A stretch of DNA of 64,000 nucleotides from NCBI GenBank assembly GCA_032719365.1, contig CM064863.1:25491137-25555136 (forward strand). The letters are read 5' to 3'. Below the pieces are notes generated by a model, which was not told the origin of the DNA, made no database searches, and worked only from the letters and a program-made list of their open reading frames with translations. Position 1 is the stretch's first letter. Each line of letters opens with the position of its first letter. Position numbers and translations under genes: made by a program. Positions 47,520-59,359 of the stretch are shown piece by piece. This stretch comes from Prinsepia uniflora (lineage: Eukaryota > Streptophyta > Magnoliopsida > Rosales > Rosaceae).

Positions 47520-50500
47520 TGTAACGACCCATCCCGAATTCCGGGATTAGTTTAGTGACTAATCTCGATTAGTGAGGTTGATCGGTGATTAGTAGGGCGG
47601 AATCGGACAAAATGTGCAAAATGACCGTTTTGCCCCTGGTCGTGGGCAAAATGTTGACTTTTTGACCGGGAGGTCCGATGGACGAGGGCCAAGGACCGTT
47701 ACGTAGGTATCGTCGATACGAATCCAATGACAGGCGGCATGCCGAAATCGGAGATTCGACGACGAAGTTATGGTCAAGGAAACAAACTAACGAACCGAGG
47801 CTCCGATTAAAATAATAATATAATAATGAATAGTGACTGTTGACTGTGCACATCCGGATGAGTGACAAGTGTCACCCATCCCTTGTTTCCAGCTCCATGT
47901 TTTCCTCCCAACACTATCATGACAACATCATCATTCCTTATCCATCATTCCCCTTCCTTTTCTTTGATTTTTCTTCAAACCGTGCACAAAGTGGGGGAGG
48001 ATTGAACTGGGAGAATTGGCTCCCTTTCTCTGCCGTTCTTGAGAGAAAAATGAGAGAGTAATGGATTGAATTAACGAGGAAACACGAGGGGTTGTGAGAG
48101 TACTGAATTTTGGATTTTGGATTTTGGGAAAATTGGGGGGGGGGGGGGGGAATTCGAAATGGAGGAATTAGGCCGTGAGGATCGAATTGGAGAGTACCTT
48201 CAGCTTTCTGGGAGTTCCACGATCATAATTGTCGAAGAAACGAGAAGAATTGGTGCCGTTTTGGCTCTGAACGAGCTGGGTGACAGAGGAAGAAAATCGA
48301 GGTTGAGTCGTGATCGTGGAGTGTTTAGACGACGGAATTGAGGTGGGGAAACTACTTCTCATGATCCCACGATGCTTTTGGGTTCATCAATTGAAAGAAA
48401 ACGGTTGTGGTTGACGAAACTCCATGGTTGCACAGTGGACGGTGTTCAAGCTTGAGTCGTGATCATTTAGTGATCAAACGACGAAATTGATGTGGGGGAA
48501 TTGTTCCTCATGGTCCATTGATGCTTCTGGATGCATCAATTGGAAGAAACCTGCAGCCATTGAAGGAATCCCATGATTGAACAGTGACCGGAGTGTTCTT
48601 CGTGTTCATCGTGGAATCGATGGAATCTGGGTAAGTGTTCGTGTAATTGAGTTTACAGAACTTAAATTAGACTTAAAACGAAACTAACTGAATGATTAAT
48701 TGAAGGAATTAAGGCTGGATTGATGGACATTGAACCGGGTTGTATCGCGGGCAAATTGGACCCGTTTACCAGACAAACGGGTTGGGCTGGTGACACTGTA
48801 GCAGGCGCGTGGGTTTCACGCGCAGCCACTCACGGCGGCGCATGACGGCGCGTGGACACGAATCTCTAGGTGAGGTCAACATGACTTCTGTCCTATTTAA
48901 TGTAACGAACATTTTGGGATTGGTTTCGTGTCGATCGGACACCGTCTCGATGTTGTTCGGGATGTCCGAAGGTTTTAAATTAAGTTTAAAAATAAGTAAA
49001 AATTCGGGAAAATTACGAGACTTTGATAGGATGTTAATGTTGAGGTTAGTGACCCTCTAATGTGATTTGGACAGGATTGGGAGTCCCGGTGATAGTGGTG
49101 TGGCCCAGGAGGGCCGGTGGCACGCGTATCGAGGCATACCGTTAAAACGGTCTGTGAGTGGACTTTGGTTTTATAAATTCTATGCATGCCTAACTGTTTT
49201 ATATGGATTGTGATTGTGGTTGTTTGATGTTGATTAGATTGTTGGTAAATTGTACAGTTTCACGTATTTCGAGGCGATTTACGTTCTTGCACGTAAATCG
49301 AGATTTTTCGGTTTTGCACGATTTTCCATGTTTATGGTCTGGGATATAATATGATGAAATGGTTTTGAAATTGGAAATATGAACTCGGGCTTGAAGCCCA
49401 GTTGTTTTGGAAATTTCGGATTTGGAGTCCATTTGGGTGCGTAATCGGGCCGGGGGCCCAGTTACTTTATGAAATCGGGCCAGGGGCCCAGTTGATATGA
49501 AATCGGGCTGAGACCCATTTGAGTTATGTTATCGGGCCAGGGGTCCAGTTGATTTACGAATTCGAGCTGGGGGTATATAAGTCGGGATGCGGGCCCAGTT
49601 GGTTTACAAATCGGGCCGTGGGCCCAGTGGTTCATAAAATCGGGCATAAGGCCCAATTGGATTATAATTGTGATTTCGGGTCAGGGACCCTATATTTAAT
49701 AATTGTGATTTTGGGTCAGGGACCCTAAATGGAATTATGTGGTTTTATGGAAATTTCGGGCAGGGCCCATTGTAATGATGTGATAAAAGGATTTAATAAA
49801 ACTGTTTTCCATATACCATCTGGATACAAGGATATATGATGGTCTCCTCCAGATGTCTGGGACACTGGGGAAGTCACGGTGCATTGCCTGCGAGGGGTCA
49901 TTGTACGGAGCAGCCGGACCGTATGATGACTCAGGAGTAGGATTGCTATGATTAACGTCAGGGACGTCAGACATCTGGGATGTCAGAGATATGGACCTGG
50001 TGAGACCCCGGGCAGCTCGCGTAGCTTATTATACCGTGAGATATGACGTCAGGGACGTCAAGCGTCTGGGACGCTAAGCATCAGGGATGCTGGTGATGGT
50101 AATGGTAAAATAAGGATTAATGAATCTATGAAATGGCTTTTCGGTTGGATTGGTGTTATGTGGTAAAAATGGATTATTGGTTATGAAATGGTACGTCGGG
50201 TCGGGGACCCTAAATGGTTTTGGATTTATGGATTTATATTTATGGCTTGGGGCGGTGGCCCACATGGTTTTAATATGTCTAGTGGTGGTATTCCACAGTT
50301 TTGGGCTGAGTTCCCACACTTGGTTTTTGGTTAACGGTTTTTGGGCTAAGGCCCTAATGGCTCGGTTGAGCAAACGTTTTGGTTACTGGTTTTCGTGGCA
50401 TGCATACGTTTTTATTGGAGGGCATAAATGTCTTATAAATGTATTTGATGAACTTATTGGTTTTTGTCCACTCACAGCTTTTGGTTTTAATGCCCTTCAG

Positions 50501-50684
50501 GTTGATTACGGATGCGATTGCAGCAGAGACTAGGACATTACACACCTCCTCCATCGGTCCTTGCGCACTCTGGATGCCCCGTTTGGGCAGTGGCTCTTGG
50601 TTATCCCTTGTCTGACACCCCTTGTTAGACGGGAGCAGGGCACATTTCACGGTAATCCCAGGGGGATTGGGATGGGTCATGTCA
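47520..50684 (+). mobile_element. 3' LTR of the LARD-like element
   Basis: At 3,165 bp, it is collinear with 38602-41763. Visible differences include a G16 run at 48135-48150 (G6 in the 5' LTR), a small deletion near 49565 in the GGGCC repeats, and scattered substitutions such as GGTCCTGTCA versus GGTCATGTCA at the end. The hairpin array is at 49970-50091. The LTR also contains two TATA-like words in the distal third. Confidence 0.92.
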
Positions 50685-50924
50685 CTTCGTCTCAGCCGTC
50701 CAAATCAATCCCTATCAGTTCGTCTATGACCCTAGAGCATGTCCATAACCAACGAATCGATCCCTAAACGTTAAAATGGGTTGGTTCGAAACAGGGAACA
50801 CAAACGTTTTCTCTCGGGTTTTGGGCCTTACCTCCGCCGTGTCTCCGTCGTGGCCTTAGCCGTCTGTTCAGTTGTGCTCCTGGGGTCCTCAAGGTGTCAA
50901 CTGGAGCTCCGTTCAAGTCGAGGT

Positions 50925-53900
50925 TGTAACGACCCGTCCCGAATTCCGGGATTAGTTTAGTGATTAATCTTGATTAGCGAGGTTGAACGGTGGTTAGTAG
51001 GGCGGAATCGGACAAAATGTGCAAAATGACCGTTTTGCCCCTAGTCGTGGGCAAAATGTTGACTTTTTGTTCGGACGGTCAAATGGACTTTGACCGATGA
51101 CCGTGACGTAGTTCGGGACGTCACGAGTTCATAGACAGGTGGCACGTTCGATTCCGACATTCGTAGTGAAAGTTTTGAGGTTCGGAAGTTGAGGGGTATT
51201 TTGGTAATTTGGCTTATTAGGGGCCAAATGTTGACTTTCTGACCGGGAGGTCCGATGGGCGAGGGCCAAGGACCGTTACGTAGGTATCGTCGATACGAAT
51301 CCAACGACAGGCAGCATGCCGAAATCGGAGATCCGACGACGACGTTATGGTCAAGGAAACGAACTAACGAACCGAGGCCGGGATTAAAATAATAATATAA
51401 TATTGAATAGTGACCATTGACCCTACACACCTGGATGAGTGACAAGTGTCACTCATCCCTTGAAACCAGAATCCATGTTTTGGGGGGGAGACCTAATTAT
51501 GATGTTTTAATATTTATTAATTAATTAATTAATCATTTTAATTTCCATTAATCCCATTTATGTTTTCTTAACCGTGTACAACCAAATCCAGTTTTCTCCC
51601 ACCCTTGATTCCTCTTCCATTGCTGAACCTGAGAGTGCGAAATTGTGAGTGAGTTGTGTGTGAATTCAACTGGGTAAACACGAGAGATTGACTGTGAGGA
51701 GGAACTGGGAATTCGAAAAATTAAGTTTTGGGAGGGAAAATCAAATTGGACGAATTGGGCTGTGATGATCGAATTGGAGGTTACAAACATCTTCCTGAGG
51801 TTGTGACGAGTCGATCCACATCAAAAACGAGAAGGAATGGTGTCGTTTTGGCTCTGATCGAGCTTGGTGACAGAGGAAGAAATCGAGGCTGAGTCGTGGA
51901 GTTTGGGGCTGTGATTGACTCAATTGTTGTGGGGAAATGACTCCTCATGATCCCACGATGCTTCTGGGTTCATCAATTGAAGGAAACCGATCGAGATCGA
52001 TGGACCTCCATTGATGAACAGTGACGGTGCTCGAGTTTGAGTCGTGACGATTGAACACTGGATTGAAGCAATTATGTTGGGGGAAATGATTTACGGAGTC
52101 CATGGAAGCTTCTAGTTGAATCAATTTAAGGATATCGATCGAAATGGATGGGGTTCGAAGGATGAACAATGGGCGGGTGTTCTTGGTGTTCATCATCGAA
52201 TCGTGGAGTTGTAGGTAAGGTCTTGTGTAATCAATGTTACAGAACTTAAATTAAACTTAAAACGAAGCTAATGGAATGATCAATTGATGTAATTAAGGCT
52301 GAATTGATAGGATTGGAACCGGGCCGTATCGCGGGCACACTGGACCCGTTTACCAGACATACGGGTTAGATGGTGACACTGTAGCAGGCGCGTGGGTTTC
52401 ACGTGCAGCCACTCACGGCGGCGCGTGACGGCGCGTGACGGCGCGTGGGCGCGAATCTCGAGGTGAGGTCAACATGACTTCTGTCCTATTTAATGTAACG
52501 GACATTTTGGAATTGGTTTCGTGTCGATCGGACACCGTCTCGATATTGTTCGGGATATCCGAAGGTTTTAAATTAAGTTTAAAAATAAGTAAAAATTCGG
52601 GAAAATTACGGGACTTTGATAGGATGTTAATGTTGAGGTTAGTGACCCTCTAATGTGACTTGGACAGGATTGGGAGTCCCGGTGATAGTGGTGTGGCCCG
52701 GGAGGGCCGGTGGCACGCATATCGAGGCACACGATTAAAACGGTCTGTGAGTGGACTTTGGTTTTATAAATCCTATGCATGCTTAAATGTGTTATATGGT
52801 TTATATACATGATTTCTATGATGGTATTTGTGAGCATTGATTTTGGGTATGTTGCACGTATTTCGAGGTGTTTTCCGTATTTCACGTATGTCGGGATTAA
52901 CGGTTTATTTGTGGTTTTGCGTGTTTGTGGTTAAATAAATAATATGATAAAATGGTTTTTATATTGGAAAGATGGATTCGGGCTTAAGGCCCACTTGTTT
53001 TGGAAATCTCGGACTTGGAGTCCATTTGAGTACGTAAGTCGGGCTGCGGGCCCAGTTGGTTTACAAATCGGGCCGTGGGCCCAGTGGTTCATAAAGTCGG
53101 GCATGAGGCCCAGTTGGATTTAAATGATGATTTCGGGCCAGGGGCCCTATATTTAATAAATGTGGTTTCGGGTCAGGGACCCTAAATGGAAATGTGTTGT
53201 TTTATGGAAACTCGGGCTGGGCCCATTGTGATGTTGTGAAATGAATTAATAAAAACTGTTTTTCCATATACCATCTGTACACATGGATATATGATGGTCT
53301 CCTCCAGATGTCTGGGACACTGGGGAAGTCACGGTGCATTGCCTGTGAAGGGTCACCATACGGAGCAGCCGGACCGTATGATGACTCAGGAGCAGGATTG
53401 CTATGATTGACGTCTGGGACGTCAGACATCAGGGATGTCAGATATATGGACCCGGAGAGACCCCGGGCAGCACGCGTAGCTTATGAAACCGTGAGACATG
53501 ACGTCAGGGACGTCTAGCATCAGGGATGCTGGTGATGGTAATGGTAAAATACGATTTAATGAAATGGCTTTCCGGGTGGATTTATGATTGTGTGATTTTA
53601 ATGAATTAATGTTCATTTGTGGTAGTGGGTGGTGACCCACATGGTCGTATATGTATGGTGGTGGTATTCCACGGTTTTGGGCTGAGTTCCCACACTTGGT
53701 TTTTGGTTAACGGTTTTTGGGCTAAGGCCCTAAGGGCTCGGTTGAGCAAACGTTTTGGTTACTGGTTTTTGTGGCATGCATACGTTTTTATTGGAGGGCA
53801 TAAATGTCTTATAAATGTATTTGATAAACTTACTGGTTTTTGTCCACTCACAGCTTTTGGTTTTAATGCCCTTCAGGTTGATCACGGATGCGATTGCAGC

Positions 53901-54060
53901 AGAGACTGGGACATTGCACACCTCCTCCATCGATCCTAGCGCACTCTGGATGTCCTGTTTGGGCAGTGGTTCTTGGTCATCCTTTGTCTGACACCCCTTG
54001 TTGGACGGGAGCAGGGCACATTCCATGGTAATCCCGGGGGGATTGGGATGGGTCCTGTCA
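50925..54060 (+). mobile_element. Solo LTR with TSD GAGGT
   Basis: It starts TGTAACGACCCGTCCCG, ends GGGATGGGTCCTGTCA (3,136 bp), and is flanked by GAGGT (50920-50924 and 54061-54065). It is close to the LARD-like LTRs but has its own differences: an extra GCGCGTGACG repeat near 52425-52445, and a second start-like module near 51060-51260. It sits in the 3' LTR of the chromodomain element, opposite in orientation. Confidence 0.93.
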
Positions 54061-54799
54061 GAGGTGGTGAGGGGATGGTGTTTTGCTTCCCGGACCCGAT
54101 TCCTCTGTGTTTCGGGTCTGGGGTTGTTCGGGTCTGTGCAGGTCGGGAGGAAGGGTTGTGACTGCCGGTGGTGCACGGTGGGGTTCTGGGGATGACGGTG
54201 GTGTTGTGGGTGGTCTCCTGGTAGTGTGAAGGTTGCTGGTTCGATCGTTTGGGTTGAGAGAAAATGGGAGGATGTTTTTGCACGCTTTAGGGAGAAATGT
54301 GAGAGTGTTTGTGTGAGAGAGAGGAATGATCGTGCATGAGGAAGAAAAAGCAGATAGGATGAAGGGCTGGGATGGGTTTGATCAGAAATCCAATGGCTGG
54401 GATTCAATGATGGAAAAATAATTAGTATATAATGGACCAATAGGCTATAGGCTTGCTTTATTGGAATAGTGTTTACTTGGATGAGTGACACTTGTCACTC
54501 ATCCGCTGGTTTGATTTAAATCCGAGTTTGGCACGAATTCTCATAATTAATTAATATTTTATTCAGTTGTTCTCGGTTCGTAAATTCCGCTAAAACACGT
54601 CCGTGACCATAACTTCTTCATACGAACTCCGATTTTGGCGTGCCGCCTAACTACGGATTCGTGACATCCCGATCTACGTCATAGTCATGGGTCAAAGTCC
54701 AAATTATTTCCCGGGTCAAAAGTCAAAGTTTCCCCCTCCTTAGGGGCGAAATAGTCTTTTTACATTAAAATATTAATAAATCCGGTTCGGGTCGTTACA

Positions 54800-54815
54800 A
54801 CCTACCCACCTTACA
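54800..54815 (-). other. Polypurine tract of the chromodomain element
   Basis: On the minus strand TGTAAGGTGGGTAGGT lies immediately before the 3' LTR start TGTAACGACCC (54799). It primes plus-strand DNA synthesis in this element group. Confidence 0.85.
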
Positions 54816-56480
54816 GAAATTTCGTCCTCGAAATTTACTCAAATAAATGTGGGAACTGTCCTCTCATCAAATCCTCGGGTTCCCATGTCGCTTCCTCCAC
54901 ATCGTGGTTTCGCTATAACACCTTAACCAATGGAATTATCTTGTTCCTTAAGAACTTTTCCTTCCGATCCAGAATCTGTACGGGTCGCTTCTCGAAGCTC
55001 AAATCTGTCATCAGTTCCAACGGCTGTTCCGGAAGTGCATGAGAATCATCCTGAAGATACTTCTGTAGCATAGACACGTGGAATACATCATGTACTCGGA
55101 AAAAGCTCCAAAGGTAGTGCTAAACGGTAAGCCACTAGACCAATCCTCTCAACGATCTCATAAGGTCCGATATAACGGGGACTCAACCTCCCACGTCGTC
55201 TGAATCGAATGATTCCTTTCCATGGTGATAACTTCAAGAACACAAAGTCACCAACCTCAAACTCCAGATCTCGGATCCGTCGATCAGTATAACTCTTTTG
55301 GCGATCCTGGGCCGCCTTCAATCTCTCCCGGATAACTCGAACTGTCTCCTGGGTCAAATCCATCAAATCCGGCCCCACTGCAGTTCTTTCCCCGATCTCC
55401 ATCCAGCATACAGGTGTTCTGCACTGTCGACCATACAGTGCCTTATAGGGAGCCATCCCTATATTGCATGGTAGTTGTTATTGTAGGCAAACTCCATCTG
55501 TGGTAATTGATCAGCCCATGAATCCTGGAATTGTAACACACATGCCCTCATCATGTCCTCTAGAGTCTGTATCGTCCATTCAGACTGTCCGTCAGTCTGT
55601 CGGTGGAACGCTGTACTGAAGTGCAAGTTCGTACCTAAAGCAGTCTGCAGGCTCCTCCAAAACCTGGAAGTGAAGATCGGGTCTCGATCCGACACGATCG
55701 ACTCCGGGGTACCATGTAGTCGAATGATCTCATTAATGAACAATTGGGCCAAACGATTAGGCTTGTACGTCTCACGTACAGGCAGAAAATATGCTGATTT
55801 GGTCAACCGGTCCACGATGACCCAAATCCTGTCAAATCCACTTCGTGTTCTCGGTAGCTTGAAAACAAAATCCATCGTAATATGATCCCATTTCCATTCC
55901 GGAATCGGGAGTGGCTGCATAGTCCCATAAGGACGTTGTCGTTCCGCCTTGACTTGCTGACAGATCAAACACTTGCTGACGAATTTAGCTATCTCTCTTT
56001 TCATCCCTGGCCACCAATAGTGGTCCCGGAGAGTACGATACATCTACGTCCCCCCTGGGTGCATAACATAGGCCGAACTGTGTGCCTCGTCTAAAATCTC
56101 TCTCCTCAACTCTGGTACTGCAGGTACACACAATCTTCCAAGTTTCACTAATGCTTCATCGCCCCGGATGGAGAAATCCTGCCTCTGTCCGGTCTCAACC
56201 TCGTTTTTGTAGTCACTGAATATCTGGTCCTGTAGTTGAGCCTCGATGATCTTGTCGACCAACACCGGTCGCACATGAAAGCTAGCCAACAAGGCTCCCT
56301 ACTCGTCCATCTCCAGCATAACTCCGCTCTTCCGAAGTTCCACAAACAAGGGAAAGTACACCAACCTCAGGTGTGCAACTGATCCCGCCGATTTCCTGCT
56401 AAGCGCATCTGCCACTACATTTGCCTTGCCGGGATGGTACTCAATTGTACAATCGTAATCCTTTAACAACTCTAACCATC
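54816..56480 (-). pseudogene. Integrase and chromodomain region of the gypsy pol (broken)
   Basis: The integrase part spans two frames. From 56043 to 55459 there is the zinc-binding tail (CLICQQVKA) and the catalytic core with TMDF, VSDRD and QTDGQSE. From 55456 to 55088 a GPY/F module (GPYEIV) follows. The last ~80 residues (55087-54835) resemble a chromodomain, with KFLRNKIIPLVKVL and DVEEATWEPEDL, ending in a stop. An in-frame stop at 55459 separates the core from the C-terminal part, a frame change lies at 55088, and a stop breaks the chromodomain. Chromodomain gypsy integrases target chromatin marks; this copy cannot make the full protein. Confidence 0.9.
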
Positions 56481-56484
56481 TCCA

Positions 56485-58229
56485 CTACCTCATGTCGAGT
56501 TCATTCTGAGTGAACAGATGTTTAAGACTCTGGTGGTCGGTGTATATCCTGCACGTCACATTGAACAGGTAATGTCTCCAGATCTTTAGAGCATGAACCA
56601 CCGCTGCTAACTCCAAATCATGAGTAGGGTAGTTCAATTCGTGGGTCTTCAGCTGCCGAGATGCGTAGGCAATAACTCTTCCATTCTGCATCAACACACA
56701 ACCCAAACCTTGCAGCGATGCATCACTATAAACCACGAACTCCCCACTGCTATCCGGTAATGCAAGGACAGGTGCAGTGGTTAAACGGAACTTTAATTCC
56801 TGAAAACTTCGCTCACACTGCTCGTCCCACACGAACTTCACCCCTTTCCGTGTTAAACCAGTCAATGGTGCGGCAATCTGGGAGAAACCCTCCATGAATC
56901 TCCGATAGTAGCCCGCTAGTCCAACAAAACTCCGTATCTCCGTTACTGTTGTTGGTCTCGGCCAATTAGTCACTGCCTCCGTTTTCTGGGGATCCACGCT
57001 AATCCCATCGGGTGATATGATGTGACCCAAGAATCCAATGTTGTTCAGCCAAAATTGACATTTGCTCAATTTGGCATATAGCTGCTCCTGTCGCAGTTTA
57101 CCCAAAACCAGCCGTAAATGCTTCTCATGAGCCCTGACACTCTTGGAATACACCAAGATGTCGTCGATAAACACAATCACGAATTTATCCAAGTACTCTC
57201 GAAAGACTCGATTCATCAAATCCATGAATGCAGTTGGTGCATTCGTCAGTCCGAAGGGCATCACCAAGAACTCGTAATGCCCGTACCTCGTCCGAAAAGC
57301 TGTTTTCTGAATGTCCCCCTCGGCTATTCTTACCTGACCGCAAATCTATCTTCGAGAAGTACCGTGCTCCTCGTAACTGATCGAACAAATCATCAATCCT
57401 GGGTAAGGGATATTGATTCCTTACCGTGGCCTTGTTTAACTGCCGATAATCCACACACAACCACAAGCTACCCTCCTTTTTTTTCACAAATAGAACCGGC
57501 GCTCCCCAAGGTGATGTACTGGGTCGGATAAGCCCTAGATCTACCAGTTCCTGGAGTTGGATTTTCAATTCCCGTAGCTCGGCCGGTGCCATACGATACA
57601 GTGCTTGCGAAAATCGGTCGTGTCCCGGAGAGTAATTCGATCGTGAAATCGATCTCCCGGGGTGGTGGTAATCCAGGTAGGTCCTCTGGAAATACATCAG
57701 GAAATTCCTGCACAATCGGGATATCCTCAATCCTCAAAGATTCATCCGTTGACTCTACCACATAAGCAAGATAACCCTGACACCCCTTCTGTAAAAGTTT
57801 TGTAGCTGTAAGTGCAAATATTACCTTGGGTGACTCTCCACACTCTCCCTAAAATATCACCTCCGGCAAACCCGGACCTCTCAAAGTCACCTGCTTGTTG
57901 CAGCAATCTATAATCCAATTGTATTCCGACAACCAGTCAACTCCAAGTATCACATCAAAGTCATGTAAATCCATAAGGATTAAATCTGCTGGAAACTCTA
58001 CTCCTTCAATTTCCACTGGACACGCCCGTAACTCCTAGTTCACTCGATAGGTCACTCCTATCGGTGTACCAACCCCCATCTCGTCCTCAAGTGCGGACAC
58101 CTCACCGCCCAACACACTCGCACAGCGCGGTGAAATAAAGGAATGAGTAGCTCCCGAATCCATCAATGCACGAACGACAATATCAGAAATGTGTACCGTA
58201 CCTGTCACAACTCCCGGAATAGATCTGGC
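56485..58229 (-). pseudogene. Protease, reverse transcriptase and RNase H region of the gypsy pol (broken)
   Basis: The aspartic protease has the DSGAT motif at about 58145-58160. The RT continues from the 57761-57468 and 57730-57185 frames into 57267-56485, with VMPFGLTNAP and FIDDILVYS (the YxDD-type active site as IDD). RNase H follows, with YSDAS and DLELAAVVHALKIW. Between the RT N-terminal part and VMPFGL the frame is lost just after KIDLRSG, where the sequence looks a few codons short. Further stops are at 56485 and near 56298. At least three lesions make this inactive. Family enzymes copy element RNA into DNA. Confidence 0.9.
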
Positions 58230-59248
58230 CTACTGATGTGTGACAGCATAGACATGGGCCATAGACTCTGCGGGTCGTCCCCGTCCTCTAACTCCTCGAT
58301 CACGGCCACACACAACACCGCGTGCCCGGCTGCTGGCAGTCTGGGATGCTGAGCTCTGTGCTGGCATAGTGCTGCCCCGAATCAGCGGACAATCAGAAGC
58401 GTAGTGCCCCGGCTCACCACAAGCGAAGCATGTGACCTCCCTCGGTCGACCCGAGTATCCTCCTTGTGAGGTGCTCATCGGTGAGTACTGCTGCTGCCAA
58501 GCACCAGAACGCTGTCCCGACCGCTGAGGACTCTTGAAATGACGAGAACGTCCTCGGCTGCCCGAAGATGAAGATCCGCCAGAATGTCCTCCCTTCGAGC
58601 CCCGACGGCCCAAGAATCCTAAGTGTGGGCGATCACGTCGCCGTGACTCCCCCTCAGCTCGCTAGCGTGCCAAAATACTGTTCTCAACCCTGGTCGCCGC
58701 ATCAGTCAGATCCCTCATGGTAGCAAAGGGAGTCGCAGTCACCATCGCCTGAATCTCAGGTCGCAGGCCCCACTCGAATCTGCGACATCGGTCATCCTCG
58801 GTGATCATGAAGTTCTCAGCAAAGTGAGACAACATCAGGAAGGTCTCCTCATACTCTGCTATAGTCTGGTCTCCTTGCCGGAGTTGCAGGAACTCTGCCT
58901 CACTAGCGTTGTGAAACGACCGTGGATAAAACTGGTTAAGAAACCGCTCCCGGAAGGTCTCCCACGGAATAGTGTGAACGGTCCAGCCGGCCAGGACAAG
59001 GTTGTGCCACCATCGGTAGGCGCTCCCATCCAGTAGGAATTTCGCCAGTACTACACGCTCCTCAGGTGGACAGTGCATGACCTCGAAGATCCTCTCCCAG
59101 CGGTCAATCCACTGGTGTGCTTCCTCGGGGTCGATCCCCCTGCTGAAGATCGTGGCACCTAGGCGCTGAGCCGTTCAATGCTCGCAGTGTCCCCATTCCC
59201 TCCATTGCCCTCGTCAACACGTGCACGGGGATCACGTTGGGGAGACAT
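58230..59248 (-). pseudogene. Gag region of the gypsy element (broken)
   Basis: The ATG at 59248 (MSPQRDPRAR) is a plausible start. A stop or frame change near 59165 interrupts it, then the capsid part is open (59078-58662, with WWHNLV and FLNQFYP). The second open part (58613-58230) is basic and glycine/serine rich and holds a CCHC zinc knuckle, CFACGEPGHYASDCP. A stop at 58662 separates the two. The order capsid then zinc knuckle is typical of gypsy Gag, which packages the element RNA. Confidence 0.9.
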
Positions 59249-59342
59249 ATCAAACTGTTAAGAGGCAAACAGGTTAAAATACATCGAAAGCGACCATGTA
59301 CAAGTACATATCGCTAACCTAGTACACTGACTGCTAACCCTA

Positions 59343-59359
59343 GTGCTCTGATACCAAGC
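59343..59359 (-). other. Primer-binding site of the chromodomain element
   Basis: On the minus strand, TTGGTATCAGAGCAC follows the end of the 5' LTR (59360), matching the tRNA-iMet primer site of the LARD-like element at 41767. Confidence 0.92.

Larger units (their letters stand above)
38602..50684 (+). mobile_element. LARD-like non-autonomous LTR retrotransposon with TSD CTTCG
   Basis: Two ~3.16-kb LTRs (38602-41763 and 47520-50684) flank an internal region with a PBS at 41767 and a PPT at 47506-47519. CTTCG duplications lie outside (38597-38601 and 50685-50689). Removing the nested solo LTR (42776-45363), the internal region is about 3.2 kb and has no gag, pol or envelope-like ORF. Long LTRs with a long, non-coding internal region define LARDs. 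The LTRs look nearly identical by eye, apart from a few indels, so insertion was recent. It must have used enzymes supplied in trans; the shared ends and PBS point to a chromodomain gypsy helper. Confidence 0.92.
36934..54799 (-). mobile_element. 3' LTR of the chromodomain element, in three pieces
   Basis: The pieces are 36934-38601, 50690-50924 and 54066-54799, about 2,637 bp once joined. The order is confirmed by the intact solo copy at 42776-45363 (2,588 bp) and by the 5' LTR at 59360-60868. Features include a cluster of TGACGTCA palindromes (38200-38365), a TCATGCACGATCATTCC word (54321-54336), and the terminus TGTAACGACCCGAACC (minus, from 54799). Confidence 0.9.

Noticed and set aside
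53730..54491. A 253-residue open frame on - across the solo LTR and the host LTR
   Set aside because: It bridges two different elements across the TSD at 54061 and looks low-complexity. It is not a gene.
58143..58352. Open frames on the + strand across the gypsy gag and pol
   Set aside because: They are antisense shadows of the coding strand, with none of the protein motifs seen on the minus strand.
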